This document shows positions 8,478-18,256 of a DNA stretch of 64,000 bases, in pieces; the stretch's first letter is position 1, and the number at the start of each line of letters is the position of its first letter. The notes beneath the pieces were generated by a model. It saw nothing but the letters and a program-made list of their open reading frames with translations, ran no database searches and had not been told where the DNA came from. Made by a program: the position numbers and the translations under genes. Source of the DNA: Symbiodinium natans (lineage: Eukaryota > Sar > Dinophyceae > Suessiales > Symbiodiniaceae); assembly GCA_905221605.1 (NCBI GenBank), contig CAJNDS010002088.1, positions 231,001 through 295,000 of the forward strand, given 5' to 3'.

Positions 8478-9977
8478 TCAGAGCCTGCGCGCCTCGTACG
8501 CAGCTCGAACAATATTGCCGACAGCAGCGAACTTGTCCTGCTCGGCATGCCAATGATGCCATTGAAATTCACGCACCCGCTCATCAATGTTCCCTTCATC
8601 CGCTTTCGTGGACTTCGGAACCCCGATCAACTTCAATTGCCGCCACACATTATCTATGAGTTGGGTGCCTTTTTTCACCCATACCGTGTCCGCTTGGTCT
8701 TTGGGCAAACCCTTGACATGTGCTTTCCTGTAATCTCGAGGAAGGCGGTGCTTCCATGTAGCGGCATATATGGGGCTCGGACGCTTGTGTCTCACCGAAT
8801 CGGTAACCACGCCAGGTATCTGCACGTACCTGTACGCACGTGCTCCGTCGCAGTGTAACAGGATTTTCCGATTCTTGAGATAACGGAACCCTATCTGCTT
8901 CCATTCTTTTTTGGATATGGGTCCCGGAGACACAGCAGAGCCCTTGCCCTTGCCCTTCAGCTTGACAGACGTTGACTTCACTCGCATTTTGACAAGGGTG
9001 AGGCTCTTACGGTTGCCGCGCTCGAGCAGACCGCAATACTGGAACCAGGTCACTTGTTTGCCTGATTTCTTTCCACGAACTGTGACCTCGTCGACTTCAG
9101 CTTGAACCCAAGTTCGAAGATTGCCGAAGAGCCGAGCTTCTTGTTGTCGTTGAACATAAGCCTTTACAGCTCTTCTCCATCTGGCAGACAGAGTTTGCAC
9201 CGCCCTTGCTCCAAGGCCCGTCAGCACATGAATCTTGCCAGTGTCCACCCTAGTCACATTGCAGAAAAGAACCAGGACCTGTTGACGCAAAGAAATGAAT
9301 GACTGGCCCCATCCAGTACAGAAGAATGGATGCCGTGCATGTGGAAGCACATACTTGTGACACGACTTCGCTTGACATCTTCTCACGTATCCTCGCTTCT
9401 TGTGCTTGAACAAGCCTGACAACTTTCCTGTTCTGCAATGTGGACAGCGTGTGAAGTTCCACAAGATTCCCAGCTTCAAGAGCAATTTGATGAGCCTGTT
9501 CTCGGACATCTGCACCAAGTCCGATAGAGAGCAACACCAGTGTTGGGATCGTAGCTCTGCCTTCTTCGCACTATCGAGCTGCTGATCTCGTGGTACGTAG
9601 GGAACGTGATCTGGCTTTGCGGAATGCGATTTCTGAGAAGGCTTTCGAAGCACCAGTCGCAACATCCCATGCTTAGGGCTCGGAAACTGCTTCATATCGC
9701 TCGTCTCAGAAATGTAGAGCTGCGTCAGAAAGTGATGAAGGGCTACTCTGGAAACGGCTGCGACAGCAGTGCTGGATGAAATCGATTTCGTGTGTTGAGT
9801 ACCACAGCGACACTGGTGCCGAGCCCGCGCAATTTCGACAAGACTCTTTTGCATCAGTGCACGGTGCGCACACGCCGGAAGCAGACTGTACAATATTCCG
9901 GCCAGAGCCTGTCCTAGCACTGCTTTCGATGGACGGTAATAGGACATTCTTGAAGCACAGGGGCTATCGGCCTGCAA
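8478..9977 (-). CDS. Merlin / ISXO2 (IS1595-like) DDE transposase
   Basis: A 499-aa uninterrupted frame. Residues 178-206 carry a zinc ribbon (CPHC, then Cys201 and Cys206), typical of IS1595/ISXO2 and eukaryotic Merlin transposases. A DDE-like core follows: VQAEVDEVTV (Asp296), ILLHCDGARAY (Asp377) and LIDNVWRQLK (Asp442 at the usual Glu position, then Trp445). The C-terminus has the QWHHW stretch common in the family. The first 170 residues are an unrecognised extension. The enzyme would cut and paste its own element via terminal inverted repeats; I could not find convincing TIRs nearby. An intact frame suggests recent activity or host use. Asp in place of the third catalytic Glu is the main oddity and depends on my alignment by eye. 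Confidence 0.75.
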   Translation of the reverse strand: MQADSPCASRMSYYRPSKAVLGQALAGILYSLLPACAHRALMQKSLVEIARARHQCRCGTQHTKSISSSTAVAAVSRVALHHFLTQLYISETSDMKQFPSPKHGMLRLVLRKPSQKSHSAKPDHVPYVPRDQQLDSAKKAELRSQHWCCSLSDLVQMSENRLIKLLLKLGILWNFTRCPHCRTGKLSGLFKHKKRGYVRRCQAKSCHKYVLPHARHPFFCTGWGQSFISLRQQVLVLFCNVTRVDTGKIHVLTGLGARAVQTLSARWRRAVKAYVQRQQEARLFGNLRTWVQAEVDEVTVRGKKSGKQVTWFQYCGLLERGNRKSLTLVKMRVKSTSVKLKGKGKGSAVSPGPISKKEWKQIGFRYLKNRKILLHCDGARAYRYVQIPGVVTDSVRHKRPSPIYAATWKHRLPRDYRKAHVKGLPKDQADTVWVKKGTQLIDNVWRQLKLIGVPKSTKADEGNIDERVREFQWHHWHAEQDKFAAVGNIVRAAYEARRL

Positions 9978-10206
9978 TACGACAGCTCCTGCTCGCTCGT
10001 TGCCAAGAAGCCGTGAGCTGATGTGATTTTATAAAACTCCAACTGTACATCAAACATAAAAGCGAAACTAGACAAAGCGCATGGCAAAGACTCATTCTGC
10101 ACGACAGTCAAGCTAGCGCTTACATCACAAGCAAGCTGTACACCGTAGAATGTTGTAGAGTCAGAGAGTTTGTCACTCTGCAATATGACAGCCTCTGCTG
10201 GCTCTG
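9971..10206. repeat. Direct repeat pair near the transposase 5' end
   Basis: CTGCAATACGACAGC at about 9972 recurs as CTGCAATATGACAGC at about 10180, both followed by a CTGCT-rich tail. The pair brackets the spacer between the transposase and the DUF3987-like gene and may be an old element boundary. Confidence 0.5.
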
Positions 10207-10219
10207 CACGACTCAGAAA

Positions 10220-12530
10220 TCATGACTGATTGGCTGGCTTGCTCTTGACCCTCACACGTTTACTGGTCGAGTTGGCGAGGGCAGATTTCAAAGCGGCACT
10301 AGATATGTTCGCGTATTGCATCAGGGCTGCCTCATATTCTGGCGATGAAGCTGAAGAGGGGCAAGTGAAGTTGTAGCTATCTGTGGCCGCATCGAAACTA
10401 CCCAGAACTGACGGAGCAGCTTTGACAATAGCGCGAAAGTCCCCAAGAGAAGGCTGTTGCGTGAGCTGGTCCTTCGACCTCTGAAGGTTGTACACGCTTC
10501 GTGACTTGATGACACAGGTTTCTGCCCCCCTCTGATGAAGCTTCCGCCTTGAGGAGCAACCGACGATAGAATTTGGTGTCAGGCAGTCCGGTGTGTTGTG
10601 CTTTCGGTTGCCAGTCTTGATCTTTGTTCGAACTCTGTCCCGTCAGAGCAAGAGCAAGCTGATCTTCGTCAGCCATGGGCCTTTTCCGCTTTCTCTCCGC
10701 TGAGTCGGCTTCGTTGAACGTTGAGAAGGCAGACGACTCTTCCTTACCAGCCATGATAGCCACTACGCTCTCTAGAATCTCCAGCAGTCCAAACGCCCGT
10801 GCAACCACATCCGCATCGATCAGGACCGGCGCCTCCGGATTAACCGGCGGCGCCGACTGCTGCCAGGCAAGATCCCAGAGTGCCAAAGCCTCACTGGCCT
10901 AAAACCTAAGGAAATCAAAGTCGAAACTTTCAGAATCGACTACCTTACAAGAGCACCAAAGATTGAAAAGTTTGGTTTGCAGCTAATAAGAAGCCGAAGC
11001 AAGCATGGCAAGTTTCCACGGACACGCGCCCATCTGGGCACCCTGACCCACGTCACCATCTTCTCGAGCTTGAGCCACCATAATATTAAAATAGCACGAG
11101 TAGCTCTTGAAAAGTTGCTTGCCGCTCTCTGAGAACTCTAGGACGCGGTGCTCCTGCTCAAAGATCTCAGTGAGACGCTGCGCTGCCGGGCGTAGTTCAA
11201 GCTCTGGAGGAACGTCTACATCTCTGTCTGCCATGGACCACTCTGGCTGAGGACCGTCTGGAGGCTGGCGAAAGCGAAGTTTAGTGACAACGCCGTCTGG
11301 CAAGGTGTAAGGCCAACCCACTGCATCGGGAAAGAAACCTGCGTCCGTGAACTCAGCAACACCGTCGATGAGGTCGTCCTCGTGCTTTAGTTCCACTGCT
11401 GCCTTCTCAGGACTCTCCAAGCAGTTCAGTCGCAACAAATCAAGCAACACACTGGGGAGTGCGCAGTACTCTACTTTGGCATCCAAGCCGACAGATTCGT
11501 ACTCCTCATGCGGCTGGATGGGCTGCCCACTGGCAAACAGGAAGCGAGCTTTTGTTTGGCATCCGTGGTCGCCACGGAGCCCGCGAATCATCTCCACCGC
11601 GACGCCGGGATGAAAATTGCCGGCTAGGGCTGTGTTGACGCTTGGAGAGTGCAAGCCGCCGAACGATCCACAGCTCTTCGTTTCGAACGTGCTCACGCCC
11701 GTTTGCAGTAGCCTGTTTGCCCACCCAGCATTGGGGGTTTGACCAGAAACATCAACGCCTCCAGACATCTGTTTCTTTGCAGCGGAACTTGGACTGTCCA
11801 AGATGCCGAGTTCCATTAGAAACTCATACGCTTCGTCAAAGAGCAACAGCGTAGAAAACCAGGTACGCCCTCGCAAGCCCTCCCCACTTGCAACGGCGGC
11901 TTCGGCTGCAGAAGCAGTAGCAGACGCATCAATGCCTGGCAAATCCTTGAAGGCTTTAGGATTGTTTTGCACAAAGTTGAAGTCACCACTGCAGCGCTCC
12001 TTGCAGCGCTCAATGGTGCCGCCAAGATATGCCACTGACCATAGACTTAGTCGCGCATGTCTGTCATCTTGTGCCTCGGCTGGAGCAGCCAGGTCTTGCA
12101 TCAGCGTGTCTTCGTGCCTGCCGTCTTCTTGTACTGTGGTAGTCTTCACCTTGGCATCCACACTCTTGTTCTGGAGAAGTCGGCGAAAAGTCTTGCGGAC
12201 GCATTGGTCTGCTACAGATGCGAACACCTCCGCAATGGATGTGAGACCGCTCTTGCGCGTCTGACTGTAATTACAGTTGAGAATCCACAAGGCGACCGGT
12301 GAGAGCCCGCCCCAAATTCGAAGCAAAGCTCCGTTCGAGGCTACTACGACACCAACCAGCGCGTAGAGAAAGATTGGCAGAGCTGGGTGGCTTTTACGAA
12401 CAGACTGCAGATGAATAGCAGCGTGTCCACGTTCACCCAAGATCCGCTTTCCACTAGCAGTCCACTCCTTCTGCACATAGGTGTAGACGTTCTTCATCGT
12501 GGAAATGTACTGCTTAGGAGGGCTCGACAT
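10220..12530 (-). CDS. DUF3987-like protein, two exons with introner and a homopolymer frameshift
   Basis: Exon 1 is 12530-10995 and exon 2 starts at 10889. Joining them gives KLAMLAS-ALALWDLAWQQ without a shift. Residues 48-100 (ALPIFLYALVGVVVASNG, then CNYSQTRKSGLTS with Lys93-Ser94) resemble the degenerate P-loop region of DUF3987 proteins. LLLFDEAYEFL (Asp232-Glu233) looks like Walker B. The C-terminal VLIDADVVARAFGLLEILES resembles the helical tail of that family. The biochemical role of the family is poorly known; some members accompany primase or plasmid replication modules. At 10525-10530 a run of six C (plus strand) breaks the frame; one base fewer would continue through VYNLQRSKDQL to a stop at 10220. 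It may be a sequencing indel or a lesion. Total about 735 aa. Family assignment is by motif only. Confidence 0.55.
10890..10990 (-). mobile_element. Introner copy acting as an intron
   Basis: This 101-bp segment aligns along its whole length with the repeat at 42061-42161. It is flanked by GCTT on both sides (coding strand), a 4-bp target duplication. The predicted intron is 10994-10890 (105 bp): the GC donor comes from the duplicated target and the AG acceptor from the element end (CCAGTGAG). The copy is diverged, so the insertion is older than the other copies. Confidence 0.85.
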
Positions 12531-12865
12531 GATGGCGAGACACAGCCGGACTCAGCACCAAAGCTGTAATCAACAGATCAAAACCCTGGAAACTTGGGCC
12601 GTGCGCTTTCATGAAGACTCAGACACTATCGCTGGCCGTGCGCTTTCATGAGTTTGACCCAGACGCACAATGCCGGAACACTCTCTGCTTTGGGCACCGC
12701 CCCGCCTCAAAGCAGCTCGCAGCTGTTTATTTTTTTTTCACTCGTGGTGAGAGTGCCGTTCTTCACACCCCCCCCGTGTGTATGCGTCAGTGTTTGTTTT
12801 AGGGTTTAGGGTTAGGGCAACGAAACTGACGAGCCGGCCACTGCATCTGAGGTCGGAACCTGAGC
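12531..12865. other. 5' flank of the DUF3987-like gene
   Basis: GGCCGTGCGCTTTCATGA occurs twice (about 12598 and 12634), a 36-bp-spaced direct repeat just upstream of the gene. A short telomeric tract follows at about 12797-12815. No gene is seen. Confidence 0.5.
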
Positions 12866-13623
12866 AGAAATTAAAATATTATATCTGTACATATTTATTA
12901 CATATTTATGTTGTTTATATATTATAAAATATATATTCTATTAATTAATTATATAGGGTTTAGGGTTTAGGGTTTAGGGTTTAGGGTTTAGGGTTTAGGG
13001 TTTAGGGTTTAGGGTTTAGGGTTCAGGGTTTAGGGTTTAGGGTTTCAATATATATATATATATATATTGTATTATACAAAATATTTATATGATATGTATT
13101 TTTCGATATATTATATAAATACGTTGTGTCTAATTTTTACATGTTATATTATATATTATATATATATAATACATATATATATATATTATTAAATTATATT
13201 ATATATATAATATATATTATTATTATAAATAATAATATATGTATATAATGATAATAATAATAATATACACATACTAATCTATTTTTATATATATACACAT
13301 ATTGGTATTGTTATTATTCTTATGAATAAAAATAGATGTATATATAATAATAATAAATATAATAGTCATATATTTATATACATGTATTAGTATTATTATG
13401 AATAATAATATATGGAAAATAATAATAATAATATAATAATATAATTATACTAATATATTTATATATACATATATTATATTTTTATTTATGAAAAATACTA
13501 TATGTATATATATAATAACAATATAATATAATAATAATAAAAATAATAATATAATTATAATAATATATTTATAATAATATATTTATATATACATATATTA
13601 GTATTATTATTATGAAAAATAAT

Positions 13624-13664
<41 letters not shown>

Positions 13665-13672
13665 AAAATAAT

Positions 13673-13718
<46 letters not shown>

Positions 13719-13799
13719 ATTATCATTATTATTATTATATATAATATTTTTCTATATAATATAGATATATATATAGTATTATTAAACATTACTACGATG
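12866..13799. repeat. AT-only island with one telomeric array
   Basis: About 930 bp made almost entirely of A and T (TA, TAA and ATT repeats), in a window that is otherwise near balanced. A TTTAGGG array of about 13 units sits inside it at 12956-13048. No open frame is credible. It may be a breakage-prone or replication-related AT island. Confidence 0.9.
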
Positions 13800-15043
13800 T
13801 GGTAACAGGGCCTTCTTATACAAGTAACTGAAATGCTAATGTTCCTGATATTGCAGACCTGACAGACTATTTAAACTCTTCCGAGGCGTTTCAAAATCTT
13901 CACACTTTTCAGGCAGCCCAGACTTTTCAGACTTTTCAGACTTTTCAGACTTTTCAGACATTTCAGACTTTTCAGACTTTTCAGACTTTTCAGACTTTTC
14001 AGACTTTTCAGACTTTTCAGACTTTTCAGACTTTTCAGACTTTTCAGGCTTTTCAGATATTCCAGAATCAAACAGATATCTGACAAAAAAATGAAATGTC
14101 TGGAAATGTCTGAAATATCTGAAAAGTCTGAAATGTTTGGAATGTCTGAAACATCTGAAAAGTCTGAAATGTCTGAAATATCTGAAATGTCTGAAAAGTC
14201 TGGGATGACTGGAATGTTTGAAAAGCTTGGAATTTCTGGAATATCTGAAAAGTCTGAAAAGTCTGAAAAGTCTGAAAAGTCTGAAAAGTCTGAAAAGTCT
14301 GAAAAGTCTGAAAAGTCTGAAAAGTCTGAAATGTCTGAAAAGTCTGAAAAGTCTGGAATGTTTGAAATATCTGAGAAGTCTGAAATGTCTGGAATGTTTG
14401 AAAAGTTTGAGTCTTTTAGGATTCCTGGAAAGTATGGAATCTTGAAAACGTTTGGAATGTCTGAGAAGCTTGGAATGTCTGAAGAGTTTAGAAATTTTGG
14501 AATGCATGGAATGTCTGAAAAGTCTGAAAAGTCTGAAAAGTCTGAAAAGTCTGAAAAGTCTGAAAAGTCTGAAAAGTCTGAAAAGTCTGAAATGTCTGAA
14601 AAGTCTGAAATGTCTGAAAAGTCTGAAAAGTCTGAAAAGTCTGAAAAGTGTGGAATGTCTGAAATATCTGAAAAGTTTGAAATGTTTAGGATATCTTAAA
14701 AGTTTGGAAATCTTGGCATGTCTGGAATGTTGGAAACGTCCGGAATATCGGAAACGTTTGGAATGTCTGGAAAGTTTGGAAATTCTGGAATGTCTGGAAA
14801 GTCTGGAATGTTTGACACGTCTGGAATGTCTGAAAAGTTGAGAATGTCTGGAACATCTGAAACATCTAAGATGTCTTGAATATATAGAGCGTCTGGAAGG
14901 GTTGGTATGCTAGGAATATATTCAAAACGAGCTAAAATATATAGAGCGGCTGGAAGGGTTGGTATGCTAGAAATAAATTCAAAACGAGCTAACATGATAA
15001 ATTTGAACGAAGGCCTAGTGGATCACAGGAGGCCCTGTTACCA
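13800..15043. mobile_element. Inverted 9-bp minisatellite with 14-bp terminal inverted repeats
   Basis: The left end TGGTAACAGGGCCT (13800-13813) is the exact reverse complement of 15030-15043. Inside, CTTTTCAGA units (about 13912-14055) meet TCTGAAAAG units (about 14095-14870), forming a huge imperfect hairpin. A two-copy tandem repeat of about 58 bp follows (about 14879-14993). Open frames encode Ser-Glu-Lys or Leu-Lys-Ser repeats on both strands, which is expected of a 9-bp repeat without stops and is not evidence of a gene. Confidence 0.7.
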
Positions 15044-15439
15044 TATATGTATATGTATATAATACATACTATACGCTCCCCAAATATGGCGCCAGGAACC
15101 CTGTATGGTATACACTCGACAAAAATTTAAGCCTCAAACCCGAACCCCCGATGCGCCAGGGGAACCTCGAAAACGTGACGACATCCGAACACAACTTCGT
15201 GGTTGGACTTGGCTCCGGGGGATCAGGCATCGGACAACCTAAGACAGTTTGTGGAAACCGTGCATGAAACAAACCTTTTGGGCCAAAGTCCCGGCCGAAC
15301 TCTCTTGCTGACCTCAACATTGCACTCCTCCGTGGAAAGTACCACTGAGCTACCAAGAACCCTAAACCCTAAACCCTTAGCCTAAACCCTAAACCCTAAA
15401 CCCTAAACCTAAACCACCTAAACCCTGAACCCTAAAAAG
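15044..15439. other. Unique block and ITS
   Basis: Non-repeat sequence at 15065-15355 has open frames on both strands but none that I recognise. CCCTAAA units fill 15357-15437. Confidence 0.4.
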
Positions 15440-15566
15440 GTGCGATCTGCATGACGTCCACAGCCGTCCACACCTCCACACCGCCCGCGCCGAAACCAGA
15501 CCAGAAGGCAAGAAGCAACTCCTCTGCCAGGCCCACATCCTGCCAGCACAGCCGTGGGTGGCGTGG
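15440..15566 (+). CDS. Exon-like block between inverted ITS
   Basis: Left junction CTAAAAAG|GTGCG and right junction GCGTGG|GTTTAGGG would give an AG acceptor and a GT donor formed by the telomeric repeat itself. The frame reads CDLHDVHSRPHLHTARAET and then RPEGKKQLLCQAHILPAQPW. The product is unknown. Confidence 0.3.
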
Positions 15567-15644
15567 GTTTAGGGTTTAGGGTTTAGGGTTTAGGGTTTAG
15601 GGTTTAGGGTTTAGGGTTTAGGGTTTAGGGTTTAGGGTTTAGGG
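15566..15644 (+). repeat. Interstitial telomeric array
   Basis: Eleven consecutive TTTAGGG units immediately right of an exon-like block. Confidence 0.95.
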
Positions 15645-15950
15645 CCTAGGGGTTTAGGGTTGAAGGGTTCAGGGCTAAGGGCGAATGGTTAAGGGTTCAG
15701 TGAGGTTTGAAAGGGTGTGCAGAAGTTTGTCGGCATGCTGAGCTGTTGATTTTCGTCTCAGCGTGAAGAAATACCAAAGACACATGGAACGTGCTGGGGC
15801 ACAAACATCCTCAAATACTTAAAGCCTCATAGAGATTTAAAAAAGTATATATGAAGGCAAGGTCGCGGAGCCCTTAAAGAAAAAAAAAAAAAACGGCGCA
15901 AGCCCATGCCCTGCAAATGCGGACGGAACCCAATGAAGCGTGAGCTCCTC

Positions 15951-16101
15951 CTTGAAGGTTCATGGCACTTACTAACCAATAATAACTGGGCTTATAACCC
16001 TACTTATAATTGGGATATCCCCTATAAGGCCTTTTAGGGGTATTATAAGTAGGGTTATAAGTACAGTTATAATTGGTTAGTAAGTACCATGAACCTTCTA
16101 G
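15951..16101. mobile_element. Stem-loop MITE, family A
   Basis: Starts CTTGAAGGTTCATGG and ends CCATGAACCTTCTAG. The interior TTATAACCCTACTTATAATT pairs with its complement downstream. It is more than 90 percent similar by eye to the copy at 2183-2335, suggesting recent spread. Confidence 0.85.
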
Positions 16102-17343
16102 TACATCCCAAAGTCACCAAAACCTCCAAGTTCTTCTCACGGTTGAAGCAGCTCGCCCGCATGGTTGGGCAAACCACCTTGTGCAAGACTCATAATGTCT
16201 CTTCTCTAGCCAAAGCCCTAAACCCCAAACCCCAAACCCCAAACCCCAAACCCCAAACCCCAAACCCTAACCTGAAGCCACCAGCTCTCACCGAATTCGG
16301 CGGCTCCTCAGAAGAGGCTCTGGCCAAAGGCTCCAGGATCTGGCGGTCTTGACGAAGGTTTCGGGTTTAGGGTAATAAGGTTTAGGGTTTAAGTTTGAAA
16401 TCTTACAGGCCTTAGGGTTTACAAGGAAGGTTCGACATCCTTTTGTCCCCATGTAGTAAGGGGCGCCGCCTTTCAGGGTTTAAGGCAAGGTTTTTAAGTT
16501 TGGACATGCGTGTTACTGTAACTGTAAGTCATGCCATTCACTGCTTCAGTGGTCTCGCACTGGTGTCTTCATGGCCAAGGTTCGCCTTCTGGCTGCACAA
16601 GGCGACAACGCGAAAGCACCTAAAGTTCGAGCGGACGCAAAGGCTTGCGGTTTTCATGCGGACAAGCGGACGCAAAGGCAGCAAGCCGTACGAACCGCGG
16701 AAGCAGGCAAACAGCAGTCCTGCGGCCATTGCTCACGTTACAAAACCCCCGAAACCAAGCCCTTCCTAACCCCCCCCAAACCCTATTAAACCCTGAACCT
16801 GGAACCCAAATGACATGATGAACCCTGAAAAGGACAATGAACTGAAATTAACTGGCACCCGCAATCGCAACCAGGAGATCTGGCAAGACCAAGGGCCCAA
16901 GTAGCGAACGAGTTTTTGTTGAGACTCGCGCCTGGGGTCCTAGGAGCAAGCCAGTTCTGACATTTTTGACACCAATGGAGGGAAGCTAGGGCAGCTCCAT
17001 ACTTCAAACGAGGGGCCCAAAACGTTGTGATCTTGCGGCCTACGGTTTGGAGCTTAATTAGGGCAACAAATCGGCTGCTCAGCGGGAACAAGGTCCAGCA
17101 ACTAATCAATATAGGGGCCTATCCTCCGACCTTGGCGTCGGATGGGTTTCGGAGGTGAAGACCCCCGTTTCTTGGCCAGGGGCGGCGGGGGGGTAGGCGG
17201 GGTACGTGCCAAGGCTTTCTCGTGGCGGACAGGGAAGCCTCTCCGCATGAACTTAAGCACCACGGGCCTGGACCGCTTTTTGCAAGACCGTTGCCCTGAA
17301 CCCTAAACCCTAAACCCTGAACCCTAAAGCCCGAACCCTAATT
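16102..17343. other. ITS, CCCCAAA array and unassigned frames
   Basis: 16206-16270 is a run of CCCCAAA-type units. 16440-16790 and 16860-17110 are unique. The former encodes an unremarkable MAKVRLLAAQGDNAKAP frame from 16571 on the plus strand; I do not trust it as a gene. CCCTAAA units recur at 17290-17341. Confidence 0.4.
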
Positions 17344-17430
17344 GGGGCTCTCCGACTTTGGATCGTCAGACGCACAGAGTCGTCTCGGTCGAGTTTGCTT
17401 GGGCGAAGTTTGAGGATCCATGTACCTGCT
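17344..17430 (+). CDS. Exon-like block between inverted ITS
   Basis: Flanked on the left by CCCTAAA and on the right by TTTAGGG. One frame reads GSPTLDRQTHRVVSVEF and then AWAKFEDPCTCL. It could be a later exon of the same gene as 15440-15566, with a 1.8-kb intron holding the MITE. That link is speculative. Confidence 0.25.
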
Positions 17431-18018
17431 TACGGTTTAGGGTTTAGGGTTTAGGACTTATAGGGTTTAGGGTATAGGGTTTAGAGGTTAGCGGGTTCTA
17501 TAGTTTCCCAAAGGGTCCATGAACCTGTATAGAGTACAACTTCATAAGGACAACATGCAGTTGGTAATCAGGGAGGCTCGTGTAACTGGGAGTCGTTTTG
17601 AGCAGTCACCGCCAGTGTAGCAACCGTGAAGATCTCACAACTGACAGTTAGATCGTTATGTGCGACGGCAAATCGTTACGGCGGGGACCAAAGTAGTGCA
17701 CTGCGAAGTCTGAATCTTGCTATTCGATGGGCTTAGAGTTTAGGGTTTAGGGTTTAAGTTTAGGGTTTAGGGTTTAAGTTTAGGGTTTAGGTTTAGGGTT
17801 TAGGGTTTAGGTTTAGGGTTTAGGGTTTCGGGTTTCGGGGTTAAGGTTTAGGATCTCCTTTAGATGCTTTTGTCGCCCCCGCAACAGAGCCCTGACACCG
17901 AGGGGTTGAGGGACCGCCTTCGTTAATGAAGATGCAAGGAGCAGCTTTTTGAACCCTAAACCCTAAACCCTAAACCCTAAACCCTAAACCCTAAACCCTA
18001 AACCCTAAACCCTAAACC

Positions 18019-18140
18019 CCAGCTTTTCTGCGGCTTCATGTGGGGTCTCTCGGCTGAAGGGATGGGATTCAAGGCAAGGGCTTCAGGGTATAAGGGTGAA
18101 GATTCCCAGACCTCCCGCGCAACCATAGTATGCGATACTC
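18019..18140 (+). CDS. Exon-like block
   Basis: Follows a CCCTAAA array of about nine units and starts near CCCCAG|CTTTTC. The frame reads QLFCGFMWGLSAEGMGF and then KARASGYKGEDSQTSRATIV before entering CCCTAAA. No family is recognised. Confidence 0.25.
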
Positions 18141-18155
18141 CCCTAAACCCTAAAC

Positions 18156-18256
18156 CTTACTGGCCTAAAACCCAAGGAAACAAAAGTTGAAACTTTCAGA
18201 ATAAACTACCTTATAAGCAGCCCAAAAGTTGAAAAGTTGGGTTTTGAGCCAGTAAG
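18156..18256. mobile_element. Introner-type MITE, 101 bp
   Basis: CTTACTGGCCTAAAACCC at one end and GGGTTTTGAGCCAGTAAG at the other, exactly 101 bp. It is flanked by AAAC on both sides, a 4-bp target duplication created in telomeric repeat. It has no coding capacity. Confidence 0.9.

Noticed and set aside
8149-8858. Plus-strand frame of 230 codons opposite the transposase 3' end
   Set aside because: It is antisense to the well-supported transposase and crosses a tandem repeat.
11347-12302. Several plus-strand frames of 70-153 codons
   Set aside because: They are shadows of the DUF3987-like gene on the opposite strand.
13836-14699. Long Ser-Glu-Lys / Leu-Lys-Ser frames on both strands
   Set aside because: A 9-bp repeat without stop codons gives open frames automatically on both strands; there is no other coding signal.
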